A stretch of 64,000 nucleotides of DNA. Source: Legionella cincinnatiensis (GTDB taxonomy: Bacteria > Pseudomonadota > Gammaproteobacteria > Legionellales > Legionellaceae). Position 1 is the first letter of the stretch, and each line of letters begins with the position of its first letter. The translations under genes and the position numbers were made by a program. The notes beneath the pieces were generated by a model, which saw only the letters and a list, made by a program, of their open reading frames with translations, did not search any database and was not told where the DNA came from. The DNA is taken from assembly GCF_900452415.1 (NCBI RefSeq), contig NZ_UGNX01000001.1, forward strand, positions 744,001-808,000, given 5' to 3'. Below, piece after piece: positions 34,208 to 43,622 of the stretch.

Positions 34208-35566
34208 TTATTTTTCTTGAACATAAATGGCACCATTTTTCACTGCCGGTTGTTCATGATCTTGACCAGGGATATTTTTGTTTTGATCTTGATGACGAAT
34301 TTGCATAATTGTTCCCAGTGTTTCCGTCATCATTTTTTTACGAACATCATTTTCAAAAGACAGGGAATGAATATCATCGTCCAGTTTTTTCAGAGCAAAA
34401 AGCACCATTTTCATAGCAGGTTTTAAGTTTTGTACTTCTTGAACTTGTAATCCAGCTTGTAAAATTCTCCGCATCATCAAAGCATTATCCAGCATATTTT
34501 GTACGGCGATTTCTTCGGCTAATTTGGAGACAGTGAGTAATTGTTCTTCTCTTGGTAGATGTTGAATGGTGATGATGATTTCATCGGTAATCAGGAGATT
34601 TGAAGCACTAACCTTACGTAGATTGTCTTCGGTAAGAGTCCAAGAGCCATTCACGAGTTTCCATAGTGCTTTGGCAATATTCTGACTGCAAGTATTGGCA
34701 TTAGCACAACTTTGCAACAAGGAAGACAAGCCAATACCTGCTTTAGCATCATGGTTTAGTTTGCTTTCACTGGTACTGACTTGAATATCTCCCAAAACTT
34801 TAACAGCCCAATTAGCGGCATCTGTAGGAGTAGGCCAACTTTGAGTCATTGGTGTTTTGATATTCGGTTTATCAAGTGAATCCAGCGGTTTTCTTTCTAA
34901 GAGAATGTTATAACCAGCAATCACAACATCATTAATTACTTTAATAGGTCGTTGGTATTTGCCACCGGCATTTCCTTTTTCATGACCAATCCAAGGCAGG
35001 CCATAATCATCCCGTTTTTGAGCAATACTTTTAGCGGTTTCGGTGACATCAACATTTTCTTTCTTTGCCCGTTTTGCAGCTTCTAACCAGCCTTGACTGT
35101 CCGATACGGACAAAATACCTTCCATTGGTGATTGATTTTGTTCTAATGATTGTTTTACTTCCTGACAATCTTTGACTCTGATATTGAACTCATTTTGGGC
35201 ACTGTTCGCAGCATTTTGTATTACATTATAAAGAGCTGGCATGGACTGTTGCAGTTTGTAAAGCGGATATCCTGCGATCGATCCTTTAAGATTATCAATG
35301 ACACCTCCAGGGATGTTAATAGCTGATTTTTTCAGATCCTGAAACGTATTAGTAATTGAAACCACAGGATTAAAACCGCTACAGGAAAATCCCAGGCGAC
35401 CATCAACATCAGCACCAATCCGAATGGTTTGATCTTTATTGACTGGAGGTATAAACAAATTGGATGTACCTCCAAGTTCATAGTAATAATCGGATTGACT
35501 GGGCATAAAACCATCAGCACATGCAAAAGAGGGAATAAGGAAAGTTAAAATCAAAGATCGTTTCAT
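34208..35566 (-). CDS. Integrating conjugative element protein, PFL_4711 family (TraH-like)
   Basis: A 452-residue exported protein with a short signal peptide (ILTFLIPSFACADG) and AAGG upstream. The mature part carries the family pattern: YYELGGTSNLFIPP, IGADVDGRLGFSCSGFNP, and PGGVIDNLKGSIAGYPLYKLQQ. This is the PFL_4711 (TIGR03755) protein of GI-type systems. It is thought to act in the periplasm with TraU- and TraG-like proteins in pilus assembly. It lies between the PFL_4710-like and TraG-like genes, the standard order. Confidence 0.85.
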   Translation of the reverse strand: MKRSLILTFLIPSFACADGFMPSQSDYYYELGGTSNLFIPPVNKDQTIRIGADVDGRLGFSCSGFNPVVSITNTFQDLKKSAINIPGGVIDNLKGSIAGYPLYKLQQSMPALYNVIQNAANSAQNEFNIRVKDCQEVKQSLEQNQSPMEGILSVSDSQGWLEAAKRAKKENVDVTETAKSIAQKRDDYGLPWIGHEKGNAGGKYQRPIKVINDVVIAGYNILLERKPLDSLDKPNIKTPMTQSWPTPTDAANWAVKVLGDIQVSTSESKLNHDAKAGIGLSSLLQSCANANTCSQNIAKALWKLVNGSWTLTEDNLRKVSASNLLITDEIIITIQHLPREEQLLTVSKLAEEIAVQNMLDNALMMRRILQAGLQVQEVQNLKPAMKMVLFALKKLDDDIHSLSFENDVRKKMMTETLGTIMQIRHQDQNKNIPGQDHEQPAVKNGAIYVQEK

Positions 35567-35575
35567 AGAATAGCC

Positions 35576-36631
35576 TTATCGTTTTTTAGTTTTTCCCACT
35601 TTGGGGAAGGTTAAAAGATTCACAAGTTTGCCCTTTTTTTGGATGCAGCCTCGGTATTTTCGCCACAGGACAAAGACATAATTTCCATTACCTGCCTTTT
35701 CATCTTTTGTGCCGAAATCATTGGCATCACCAGGATGGATGGTGCGATTTAGCGGATACACTTCTTGCCAAATCACTTTAGTGTTCTTAGGGTCATAAAT
35801 TACATTAGCGACGGCACAGTTTTTTCCACAAGAATTGCTAGTTGATTTGGTCACATGCAAAGAATTTTTATTCGTGACAATATCGACAGCATGCATGGCT
35901 GCAACAACAGAAGCTCTAAAGTTATACGGCTGGGTAACACGCATCAATCTTGGAATTTCTGAACCCCAATGTTGAGTGACTGTACCAATATCATGGTTGA
36001 TAAGTAGGTGAGGATGAGTAGCCATATATAAAATTTCTGCTGCTTCTGTCCGGTCCATCACAGCATCAGCTTCTGCAAGATAATAAGGGATGCCAAATCC
36101 TGTCTCGGCTTTATGGGAAAGATAAGGTAAGCGGTAAAATCCAGCTGGGCTACCTATGACATCAACTATGCGAGTTCGTTCATCATTGATATGTAGATCT
36201 GTAGTTTGGCCAGTGTCATTGCCAAACCCAAGTTCAAATCCAGTTGCGGCTTTATAAGCCTTTTGATACAGAGATCTGCTGGCTGAATTTTCATATAGTG
36301 TTCTGGCTTCAATCCAGGGATTTTCTTCTGGCTTATTGCTGACTGTGATCACTAAATCAGGTAAGAATTGCTCAACAGCAGGTGTTACAACTAATTTAGG
36401 TGGTAAATAACCTACGGACCAGGTGCAAGATCCAATAACTTTATAGTGGCTGTTGTGAAAAATCTTTTGCAACACTCGAGCAGCAATGGTGAATGTATTC
36501 ACAGGACTAGGTGGGCTTGTGCTTTCTTTTGCATATAAGATATTAGTCATAAAAATAAGCCCGATTATTAGAAGCCACTTTGGGTTGCTCCAATTTTTTA
36601 GCCATGATTTCAGCAGCAGCAAGTACATCAT
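35576..36631 (-). CDS. Integrating conjugative element protein, PFL_4710 family (TraU-like)
   Basis: The start MMYLLLLKSWLKNW follows GGAG by 8 bases; an ATG twelve codons earlier is the alternative. The signal peptide ends near ILYAKES. Mature features are CTWSVGYLPPKLVVTPAVEQFLPDLVITV, PYYLAEADAVMDRTEAAEILY, HWGSEIPRLMRVTQPYNFRASVVAAMHAVD and paired Cys near SCGKNC, matching the PFL_4710/TraU-like periplasmic protein. Its 5' part overlaps the end of the VirB4-type ATPase gene by about 89 bases in another frame, so the signal peptide is encoded inside the ATPase gene. It is part of the tra operon. Confidence 0.83.
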   Translation of the reverse strand: MMYLLLLKSWLKNWSNPKWLLIIGLIFMTNILYAKESTSPPSPVNTFTIAARVLQKIFHNSHYKVIGSCTWSVGYLPPKLVVTPAVEQFLPDLVITVSNKPEENPWIEARTLYENSASRSLYQKAYKAATGFELGFGNDTGQTTDLHINDERTRIVDVIGSPAGFYRLPYLSHKAETGFGIPYYLAEADAVMDRTEAAEILYMATHPHLLINHDIGTVTQHWGSEIPRLMRVTQPYNFRASVVAAMHAVDIVTNKNSLHVTKSTSNSCGKNCAVANVIYDPKNTKVIWQEVYPLNRTIHPGDANDFGTKDEKAGNGNYVFVLWRKYRGCIQKKGKLVNLLTFPKVGKTKKR

Positions 36632-39302
36632 GTTCTTTCTCCAATTCATTGCGCGCGGCTTTTTCATTTTTTTCAGTCATTAATAAAGCCAACAGATAGC
36701 GTGGTGGAATGACACGAAATAATCCCTGATAACGAGAACCAAGGAGGACTGCTTCTGAGTACAAACCTTTTTGTGAGTCGATATCGCGAATAAGCGCTTC
36801 TTGTTGTGGGGTAAGCGTTTTGAATTTTTTAATGTTGGTGAGCTCATTTTCATCCAAACCCAGTGCAATCCAGGTTTCGATCAGTGAAAGAATTTTGGTT
36901 GCTTTAGCAGAACTCATGTCCGCAATATTTTGCGTTAAAGGAATGAGCCAAAGTCCTAATTTACGAGCCACTTTGGCAATCAGCGTGGCATAAGAAACAA
37001 TGACATCAATCTCAAATTGCAAATGGGCTTCGTCAATGATGAGAAACATGGGGCGAATTTCATTCTGAGTCTGTTCTGCCATAGCCAGAATTCTTGGTAG
37101 CAGCGAGACCATAACCAACGCCAATTTACCTCGATCATCTTTAATGGCGGAGATATCAATATGAAAAATATCGAAGTCATCTAATGGTTCAGTAGCAACA
37201 TTAAAAAAACGTGCCTTGGCTGTATTAATGACATAACTTCTCAACCGATCAGCCATATCATGCAATCGCTCCTTTTTACGGGGGATTGTTTCTGAAGTAA
37301 TACGTCGCTCAAAAGCGCTTAATACATGTTCAGTGAGCATTTGTGGAATATTTTTTTGTGCTGAGTCATATATAGCGTCACTCAAAATTTCAATGAGCAA
37401 AGTTTCATCTGCTAAAGTAAAGTTTTCTTCTTCACGAACGTTTGCTTCAGTGATCATCGTTCGCAAAGCCAGTGCCAGCTCAGCCAAATAAGATCGTGAT
37501 TCATTTTGACAGTCTAATTCTTCCTCTGATGCGGGCAAGCATTGCTCTGCTTTAAGTTTTTGTAGCGCTAAAGCGATGTTTTCAGATTGCTCGCTGATTT
37601 CAGGAAGGGCTTTGTAAGCATCACAAAATGGATTGAGCGGTATTGCTTTATCTTTCTGGTTTGATAATAGTAATTGTCTGGCTTGCAAACCATGTTTTTG
37701 GCAATGCATTAACATGCGATCAAAGGAGTTACCCATTTCAAACAGTACTACACGCGCGTTTTTCATAGCTAATAGAGATTGAATCATCCATCCAATGAGC
37801 ACTGATTTGCCTCCACCAGAGTTGGCAAAAATAGCACAATGGGAATTTTGGCTGATAAAGTCATGATGCAGTAAATCAAAGAAAACAGGCTCTCCTAACC
37901 GATTGAAAAATGAAAAGCAGGGAAGATGCCTTGCTCCTTGATTGCGGCCATAGACTGGTAGTAAAGCAGCCAATTCAGAGGCATACATTAAGCGGTCAAA
38001 ACATAAGTATTTGCGCGCATAATGCGGATCAAAATTAAAAGGCAGCATGTTGAGATAGGAATTTAGCGGATGAATATCATAACTTGAGTGAATCAGCGGC
38101 ATTTTTGCTTCGCTAAATATAATGTGCAGCTGCTTTTCTATATTGTATGCATCTTGTTCATTTTTGGCCTGATAAAACACCGCTTGATTGACCCAATAAA
38201 GGCGATTGCCAGTACTTAATTCATTGCGAGCAGTTTTAATGTCATCTCTTACTTCCTGGGGCTTTAAACTGGTACCAACAATCCCTTTTTCCAGTCGGGT
38301 TAAGTGTGCATCAAGTGTTGCATCATGGCTGAATACAACTTGAATGGTATAAATGCTTCCTGAAGGCAATGTATCGAGTAAAGCATAGCGATGCTTGGGA
38401 TTAGCTTGTCGTCGTTCACGGGATACCAGACCAATGATTGGAGTCTCTTTTAGTCCATCGACATACAAAATTTTTTGTTTTACTCCTTCAAAAATAAATC
38501 CTTGGTCGTCGCTTTCAGGTGGGGTAAATAAAACATTTTGTGATAAATTAAATCCTGCAGGAATCAGTTCAGGGTAGGGGTATTGAGTTAATATTTGATC
38601 TGCAGATTTAGGATTAAACCATCTGACCCACCATTGATAATAATCCTTACCTGAGAGGCGTTTTAACTCAATTCCTGGTGAACGCAATTTGCTTTCAATT
38701 TGGCTTATTACTTCTTGATGTTCTTGTAATACCAATTCACGAGATAGATTACATTGAGTGCGCTTGCGATAAAAAAGTACACGAATACGACGTCTACGAC
38801 CACGATAAGGAGAGCCTGTTTTAGGATCAAGGAATAATCCCTCTGGGCGGGTCATTTTTTTGTATAAATCCCCAAGTCGCTTTAAATAGTCTTTGGTCAA
38901 CGAGCTGTTGAGGAGATTCTCAGGTATTTGTTTTTTAATGTGGTCAAGGACAAACTCAAGGCAATATTCATCTTGAACAAACATTTGCATAACCCAGGGA
39001 TCAATGGGATGTAATGGAACTACAGAAGCAAAGGTCTCACGTATTTTATCAAATACTGCTTGCAGATATTCTGGAGCTGCTGCCTCAGCGGGTATATCAC
39101 CCAACTCAAATCCTGAACCCAAACTTTTACCATCAGCAAATAAAAAAACTTGTTCTTGTTCATTGAAATCAACAACAGCAAGTTTGTCTGCAAAAGAAGG
39201 TAATGGATTTGCATAACTCTTTTTAACTTCTTTTTCCTTGATGGCTTGAGGGTTGGTTTCACCCAATAACCAATCGCTAACAGGTTTTAATAATAACTTC
39301 AT
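36543..39302 (-). CDS. VirB4/TraC-type conjugative ATPase, PFL_4706 family
   Basis: A 919-residue cytoplasmic ATPase. Walker A FANSGGGKSVLIGWM is near residue 490 and the Walker B region PMFLIIDEAHLQFE near 754. The N-terminal half holds the family-specific TraC-like region (RRRRIRVLFYRKRTQCNL near 170). It powers pilus biogenesis and substrate transfer on the inner face of the membrane. Length fits the PFL_4706 family. It starts 10 bp after the lipoprotein gene stop and its 3' end overlaps the TraU-like gene. Confidence 0.92.
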   Translation of the reverse strand: MKLLLKPVSDWLLGETNPQAIKEKEVKKSYANPLPSFADKLAVVDFNEQEQVFLFADGKSLGSGFELGDIPAEAAAPEYLQAVFDKIRETFASVVPLHPIDPWVMQMFVQDEYCLEFVLDHIKKQIPENLLNSSLTKDYLKRLGDLYKKMTRPEGLFLDPKTGSPYRGRRRRIRVLFYRKRTQCNLSRELVLQEHQEVISQIESKLRSPGIELKRLSGKDYYQWWVRWFNPKSADQILTQYPYPELIPAGFNLSQNVLFTPPESDDQGFIFEGVKQKILYVDGLKETPIIGLVSRERRQANPKHRYALLDTLPSGSIYTIQVVFSHDATLDAHLTRLEKGIVGTSLKPQEVRDDIKTARNELSTGNRLYWVNQAVFYQAKNEQDAYNIEKQLHIIFSEAKMPLIHSSYDIHPLNSYLNMLPFNFDPHYARKYLCFDRLMYASELAALLPVYGRNQGARHLPCFSFFNRLGEPVFFDLLHHDFISQNSHCAIFANSGGGKSVLIGWMIQSLLAMKNARVVLFEMGNSFDRMLMHCQKHGLQARQLLLSNQKDKAIPLNPFCDAYKALPEISEQSENIALALQKLKAEQCLPASEEELDCQNESRSYLAELALALRTMITEANVREEENFTLADETLLIEILSDAIYDSAQKNIPQMLTEHVLSAFERRITSETIPRKKERLHDMADRLRSYVINTAKARFFNVATEPLDDFDIFHIDISAIKDDRGKLALVMVSLLPRILAMAEQTQNEIRPMFLIIDEAHLQFEIDVIVSYATLIAKVARKLGLWLIPLTQNIADMSSAKATKILSLIETWIALGLDENELTNIKKFKTLTPQQEALIRDIDSQKGLYSEAVLLGSRYQGLFRVIPPRYLLALLMTEKNEKAARNELEKEHDVLAAAEIMAKKLEQPKVASNNRAYFYD

Positions 39303-39311
39303 GCGTTCTCA

Positions 39312-39659
39312 CTAATACAGTTCTGATGCCAGGGCATACTGGTTTTGTTTATAAAGAAAAAAGCGCGTTGTGTAGGCAGGTTTGATTATTTGCTCATCTC
39401 CAAGTTGCGCTACATGGGCAAATACATGAATCGGCACTTCTGGATTGGGAAGTTGCTTAAACTCTTCGCCAGATGTTTCCAGTTTTACCTGATGTGATAT
39501 TGGCCTCTGGATAGTTTGTTGCATGCTTTGTTGATAAAGCTGACTAACCGTTAAACCCTGATCAGGAATAGGGTTCTGAGTCATTTTTGCTGTCGAACAG
39601 GCACTTAATGCCAGACTAGCGCAAAGCATTATCAAAGTTTTTTTGTTGATGGTAACCAT
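39312..39659 (-). CDS. Conjugation-region lipoprotein (TIGR03751-like)
   Basis: A 115-residue lipoprotein. A basic start (TINKKTL) is followed by a hydrophobic stretch and the lipobox LALSAC, so Cys20 is the lipidated residue. The mature part includes DQGLTVSQLYQQSMQQ and ends AYTTRFFLYKQNQYALASELY. It corresponds to the short TraV-like lipoprotein found between the PFL_4705 and ATPase genes in GI-type elements and probably anchors the channel to the outer membrane. It overlaps the upstream gene by 44 bases. Confidence 0.8.
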   Translation of the reverse strand: MVTINKKTLIMLCASLALSACSTAKMTQNPIPDQGLTVSQLYQQSMQQTIQRPISHQVKLETSGEEFKQLPNPEVPIHVFAHVAQLGDEQIIKPAYTTRFFLYKQNQYALASELY

Positions 39660-40875
39660 AATCTAATACTCTCCCTTGGTGTTCTTTATCAATGGCAATG
39701 GTTTGACTGAAATGAAGACTGAGTTGGTTTGGAATAAATCCTGAGTTGGCTTTAATGCTGGCAGGAACAAAAACCATATCGAAACTGCCTTGAATTCTTT
39801 TCTCAAGCCATTCGGTTACTTTTTGACTGCCCTCACTGATGGCTCCACCAGCTGCAAAATGAGTGATTTCTCCAGTAGGTGTGGCAATGGCTTCACCACC
39901 TTCAGCTTGATAGCTCATTTGCCATTTGGATAAAGCGGTCCCTGCGCCCTGGATTCCACCAGCAATCATTAATGAAGTTAGAACTCTTGGGGCATTGGTG
40001 ATGTATTGACCTTTAATGCACGGATTACCGTATTGATTGGTGAGATAGCCTATGCTGTCATTGTTAACGAGTTCAGCTGAACTTTTCATTTGTTCCTGAC
40101 CTACGCTGACAAAGTGACCATCATCAAAGACAAATAAGGCTGAAGTAACATAGGCTCGTACACAACTGATGTTATCCAAAAAGGAACCAACACCTATGGC
40201 ATAACCACTGATTTTCATTCCAGTAATTTCGTCAGGTAGTTGCATTCCATTGGCAGTCATTAAATCGCCACGACTGACTATGGCATTGAAAGGAAATAAC
40301 GGTTGCATCAATTTTCCTTCAACTGGGACTTCACCAATTAGGGCGGATAATAGAGTCACTTTACTAAAATCACTGCCTGCTGGAATGGTATAAAATGGGG
40401 TTTTATTTGGTCCTTCCTCTTTTGCAGAAGACTCACTGGTATCTGACAATTTGTTTTCAGGTGGGATTTTATCGAGCAATGTATCCAGATCTTTGATTTG
40501 GCCAGATATCTTGGGTGTATTTTCTTCCATAGGGTAGGCTTGGGATTGATTTTGTGTCAGTGAAGTAATTTGCTCTTTAAGTGACATTAATTCATCGCGT
40601 AATCCATGGCTGGATTCTGTCTTAGGTTGTTTTAATTGTTTTTGTAGTGATTTATTTTCTTGATGCATTTGCTCCAATTTTTTTTCTGTTTCTAATAAAC
40701 GAGCAGAAACATCTCTAATGTTATCGTTGAATTGGCTGGCAATGGCCTCACCAAAGTTGTTGGGATTAGATATAGCGTCATTGATAGGAATAGTTTGGCG
40801 GCTGTTAATGAGAATAAGAAGTACCACAACCACTACGGAACCAGCCAAAATTTTAATGCCATTATTTTTATTCAT
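39616..40875 (-). CDS. Integrating conjugative element protein, PFL_4705 family (TraB-like)
   Basis: A 419-residue protein with an N-terminal membrane helix (residues 8-23), a coiled coil (about 55-105, LLETEKKLEQMHQENKSLQKQ) and a periplasmic beta-rich domain with FYTIPAGSDFSKVTLLSALIGEVPVEG. This is the TraB/VirB10-type scaffold of GI-type systems (TIGR03752), bridging inner and outer membranes. It overlaps the neighbouring PFL_4704-like gene by 4 bases (ATGA type) and the lipoprotein by 44. Length is normal. Confidence 0.88.
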   Translation of the reverse strand: MNKNNGIKILAGSVVVVVLLILINSRQTIPINDAISNPNNFGEAIASQFNDNIRDVSARLLETEKKLEQMHQENKSLQKQLKQPKTESSHGLRDELMSLKEQITSLTQNQSQAYPMEENTPKISGQIKDLDTLLDKIPPENKLSDTSESSAKEEGPNKTPFYTIPAGSDFSKVTLLSALIGEVPVEGKLMQPLFPFNAIVSRGDLMTANGMQLPDEITGMKISGYAIGVGSFLDNISCVRAYVTSALFVFDDGHFVSVGQEQMKSSAELVNNDSIGYLTNQYGNPCIKGQYITNAPRVLTSLMIAGGIQGAGTALSKWQMSYQAEGGEAIATPTGEITHFAAGGAISEGSQKVTEWLEKRIQGSFDMVFVPASIKANSGFIPNQLSLHFSQTIAIDKEHQGRVLDYGYHQQKNFDNALR

Positions 40876-41648
40876 CGATTGAATCTCCCTTGTTGCATTA
40901 GAGCTGCGGTAAAGGGTTGATCTGAAACTAGGAACACCGTGGTACTTTCATGTTGATTACGTGCAGGCAATATGTTTCTGGGATAAAAACTAGCGGTTTG
41001 CCAATGTCCCATTAGGTTTGAAAATTGCAAGTGAAGCGGCTTGTTCAGCATATTTTTAAGATCAATTGCAGTGATATAGAGATTACTTCCTTGCCATGAA
41101 GCAAGAGGATGGGCTTCAATGCTGGCTCCATAAAACAGTGGAATCGTTTTATGGGTTTGCATTGGCGTACGATAAATGCCTTCAGGGATTTCACGGACAC
41201 GTTCTGGAGAGTACAAGGCTTGAATCGCAAATCGAGTCAATTGGATGGCATTGTATTCATATTGACTTGAGGCAGAGTGATGATTTGTTTTGGGATCATC
41301 AAGGAGTATTTCTATGGGTGTGGTGTTCGTCATTTGAGAATCTGCTTTGAGATTGAGAATGATGACTTCACCTTCTGGTAAAAGCTGAACAATCAGACGA
41401 TTGTCCTTAAAGGAATCCTTTGCCTTCAGATAAAGACTACTTTTCACTTTTAAAACATCAATGTTAGGATTTAATTGCTGATCAATAATCTTGATTGCTT
41501 GAGGAAATTGAATCAGCCGCTCTTGATTAATTGGCAATTCAATATTCAAAGGCACTTTTTCCCAAACCAGATGTTCACTCTGTAAGGCATAACTTAAGTT
41601 CATAACACTCAGTCCTATAATGAGAAAAATGATTTTAATTCTTTTCAT
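40872..41648 (-). CDS. Integrating conjugative element protein, PFL_4704 family (TraK-like)
   Basis: The start MKRIKIIFLIIG follows GGAGGA; the product is 258 residues with a signal peptide cut near SYALQS. The mature part begins EHLVWEKVPLNIELPINQERLIQFP, the family's opening, and continues with beta-strand-rich segments. It is the TraK-like secretin of the outer-membrane core complex. It overlaps the PFL_4703-like gene upstream by 14 bases and the TraB-like gene downstream by 4, so the whole run is translationally coupled. Confidence 0.86.
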   Translation of the reverse strand: MKRIKIIFLIIGLSVMNLSYALQSEHLVWEKVPLNIELPINQERLIQFPQAIKIIDQQLNPNIDVLKVKSSLYLKAKDSFKDNRLIVQLLPEGEVIILNLKADSQMTNTTPIEILLDDPKTNHHSASSQYEYNAIQLTRFAIQALYSPERVREIPEGIYRTPMQTHKTIPLFYGASIEAHPLASWQGSNLYITAIDLKNMLNKPLHLQFSNLMGHWQTASFYPRNILPARNQHESTTVFLVSDQPFTAALMQQGRFNR

Positions 41649-42291
41649 GGTGTTCCTCCGTATCGAGCAGTAAATCCTGTAATCGTTCTTCAGGATGGGT
41701 GTAGCCATCCAGTGCTAATTGAAATGGATTGTGCAATCGAGAAAGATTGAGTTTGACTACGCGAAGACTATAGGCAACTACCTTGTCGGCAATGACCATG
41801 GCACTGTTATCTTTCAATCTCTGAGTAATGCGTAGTACCATCTTGACCTCCCAGGTATCAGGACCAATTTTTTGAATGTCTTGCGGTTCCATAAAACGAT
41901 AAAGACTTGCAATTTGTGTACGATCAAAGAGCTGGGCGTTTTTATATGCGGCCAGGGTGCCACGCATTAATTGTTCATGACGCGGTGTGAAGTAATAATG
42001 AAATGCCTTGATGTTGCGATTAAATTCTTCCTTGCCTTGATTTGACCAGCTGTAAAGAGTAGGCATCAGTGAAGTGACAAAACCTTGAACGTATTCATTA
42101 GGAATTTCACTGGCTTTCATTAAACCACCATTAGCAGACATATTGGGACTAAGCCAAAATTCATAACGTTTGGGTATGGTCATCAAGGTGATGACTAAAG
42201 CAATGACAATGATCGATAAAACACCGACAAAAGCCAGCAATAAGCGGTTATGGTGATGAAGGCTGTCGATTTTTCTCCAGTATTCAAACAT
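41635..42291 (-). CDS. Integrating conjugative element protein, PFL_4703 family (TraE-like)
   Basis: A 218-residue protein with one membrane helix near residues 17-38 and a periplasmic NTF2-like domain. The sequence KRYEFWLSPNMSANGG, then YVQGFVTSLMPTLYSWSNQGKEEFNRNI, is the TraE/VirB8-like signature of the GI type. Such proteins nucleate the channel assembly. It overlaps both neighbours by 8-14 bases. The length is typical. Confidence 0.86.
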   Translation of the reverse strand: MFEYWRKIDSLHHHNRLLLAFVGVLSIIVIALVITLMTIPKRYEFWLSPNMSANGGLMKASEIPNEYVQGFVTSLMPTLYSWSNQGKEEFNRNIKAFHYYFTPRHEQLMRGTLAAYKNAQLFDRTQIASLYRFMEPQDIQKIGPDTWEVKMVLRITQRLKDNSAMVIADKVVAYSLRVVKLNLSRLHNPFQLALDGYTHPEERLQDLLLDTEEHHEKN

Positions 42292-42646
42292 GAGGTGCTC
42301 CTACAGACTTATTTTTTTGCCAACGTGCCTGGTAATGAATCCAGGGAGATTGTTTGAGCCTTAATCGCACCATCCAATTGATTGTTTTCTTCATCACATA
42401 ACCATAAGGCTTGCCCTCCTTAATACGGGCAATACCTTTAGGCCATATGGTAATAGACAGAATGAATCCAACTACAAACCCAATACAGCCAGAAGCCAGT
42501 GGAAACCCTGCCATGTATCCCAAAAGGACAAAAAAGACAGTAGTTACTGGTGTCGTGGTGATGACAATCCAAAACAGTTCACGCAAACTCAAACCTTTCC
42601 AGGCAGGGTAGTCGTGTGATAGATGACGCGAAGAAGGCTGACTCAT
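42284..42646 (-). CDS. Conjugation membrane protein, TIGR03750-type (TraL-like)
   Basis: The start MSQPSSRHLSHDYPAWKG follows AGGAGGT by 7 bases; the product is 120 residues. Two adjacent membrane helices span about 28-70, followed by a basic segment with WPKGIARIKEGKPYGYVMKK. This matches the small TraL/VirB3-like inner-membrane protein of GI-type elements. It lies 12 bp after the PFL_4702-like gene and overlaps the TraE-like gene by 8 bases. Confidence 0.82.
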   Translation of the reverse strand: MSQPSSRHLSHDYPAWKGLSLRELFWIVITTTPVTTVFFVLLGYMAGFPLASGCIGFVVGFILSITIWPKGIARIKEGKPYGYVMKKTINWMVRLRLKQSPWIHYQARWQKNKSVGAPHV

Positions 42647-42658
42647 AAGCTTCACCTC

Positions 42659-43024
42659 CTATATTTTGAACTTGGTAATCATGGTGTAACCCACATAGCC
42701 TGATGCAATGCTAATGGCTAAATAGGTGATACCCATTACAGCAAAAGTACCGAAGGCCACCATTGAACCTTCGTTCTTTTTTGATTCTTCAATACCGTGT
42801 TGTACTGTGGTAATGAATTTAATAAAGGTCACGACCGCAGTGATGAACAGCAATAAACCCAGACCTTGTTTGACGTAGTTACCAGTCACCGACATCATGC
42901 TTTTTGATCCATCGCCGATGTTGTCAGCATCAGAAATTTTAGGGAACCAGACATCAGCGAGTAATATTGGTGCATAAAATAGACTTACTACACCAAGATA
43001 GATTGAGCGAAGCTTTGTTTTCAT
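42659..43024 (-). CDS. PFL_4702-family membrane protein
   Basis: A 121-residue protein with a signal sequence ending near ILLADVW and two further hydrophobic segments (about 50-70 and 88-115). The middle part KNEGSMVAFGTFAVMGITYLAISIASGYVGY is the family pattern (TIGR03745). By its size and position it may be the pilin-like or VirB2-like subunit of the system; that assignment is inferred. It overlaps the PFL_4701-like gene upstream by 4 bases. Confidence 0.83.
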   Translation of the reverse strand: MKTKLRSIYLGVVSLFYAPILLADVWFPKISDADNIGDGSKSMMSVTGNYVKQGLGLLLFITAVVTFIKFITTVQHGIEESKKNEGSMVAFGTFAVMGITYLAISIASGYVGYTMITKFKI

Positions 43025-43287
43025 ATTGTCTCCTTAACAAATAACACTAAAATGAAGAGCATCAAGCCAATTACGAGCCTGATAAGTCGAGAACCAAGGC
43101 GCAGCAAGTAACCCTGTTGTTGTTTTTCCTCAGCGCCCATCATGTGGTTGACGGACCACATCACCGCGAGAATTACCAAGGCTATGGCAATAAAGCGGAT
43201 ACAGCTGGAAAAGACATGAGCCGAGATGTTATTGCTTGCTTGTTTAAAGGTAGTGGCAAACATTCTGGCGATTTCGTCTTTACTCAT
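43021..43287 (-). CDS. PFL_4701-family small membrane protein
   Basis: An 88-residue protein with two membrane helices (about 26-46 and 67-85) and a short amphipathic N terminus (MSKDEIARMFATTFKQASN). It matches the PFL_4701 (TIGR03758) family in size and position. Its role in the conjugation channel is not established. It shares one base with the upstream RAQPRD-like gene and overlaps the downstream gene by 4. Confidence 0.8.
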   Translation of the reverse strand: MSKDEIARMFATTFKQASNNISAHVFSSCIRFIAIALVILAVMWSVNHMMGAEEKQQQGYLLRLGSRLIRLVIGLMLFILVLFVKETI

Positions 43288-43613
43288 TAGGGTTTCCTCA
43301 CAAAGTCCATTTCCAGAGACTTGATTTTGCGAGGTGCAATGATGGGTGTGTTGATGTAATCAATCAGACCATTGCGAATATTTAGCAAATCCTCTCTTAG
43401 CCCTGCATGGTGTTGGCCTTTCATATCTTCAAAGCCTTCAATCTGTAATTGAATACGGGCATTGGGTGTTATTTGTGCTTGCGCTTCATCAAGAAGTGGC
43501 ATAATGGCGTTAATTTGATTAATGATCCGTACCAACGTTTCATTCAAATCGGGGTTATTCGCTGAGCATTGCAGGCTTATTATCATTAAGATCAGGCATA
43601 GTATTCGTTTCAT
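43287..43613 (-). CDS. RAQPRD-family exported protein
   Basis: A 108-residue protein with a signal peptide (ILCLILMIISLQCSA) and a helical mature part. NETLVRIINQINAIMPLLDEAQAQITPNARIQLQIEGF resembles the RAQPRD family of GI-type conjugation regions, although the name-giving motif is changed. The function is unknown. It is one gene of the coupled tra operon, with 1-9 base junctions on both sides. Confidence 0.75.
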   Translation of the reverse strand: MKRILCLILMIISLQCSANNPDLNETLVRIINQINAIMPLLDEAQAQITPNARIQLQIEGFEDMKGQHHAGLREDLLNIRNGLIDYINTPIIAPRKIKSLEMDFVRKP

Positions 43614-43622
43614 GTTTTCTCC

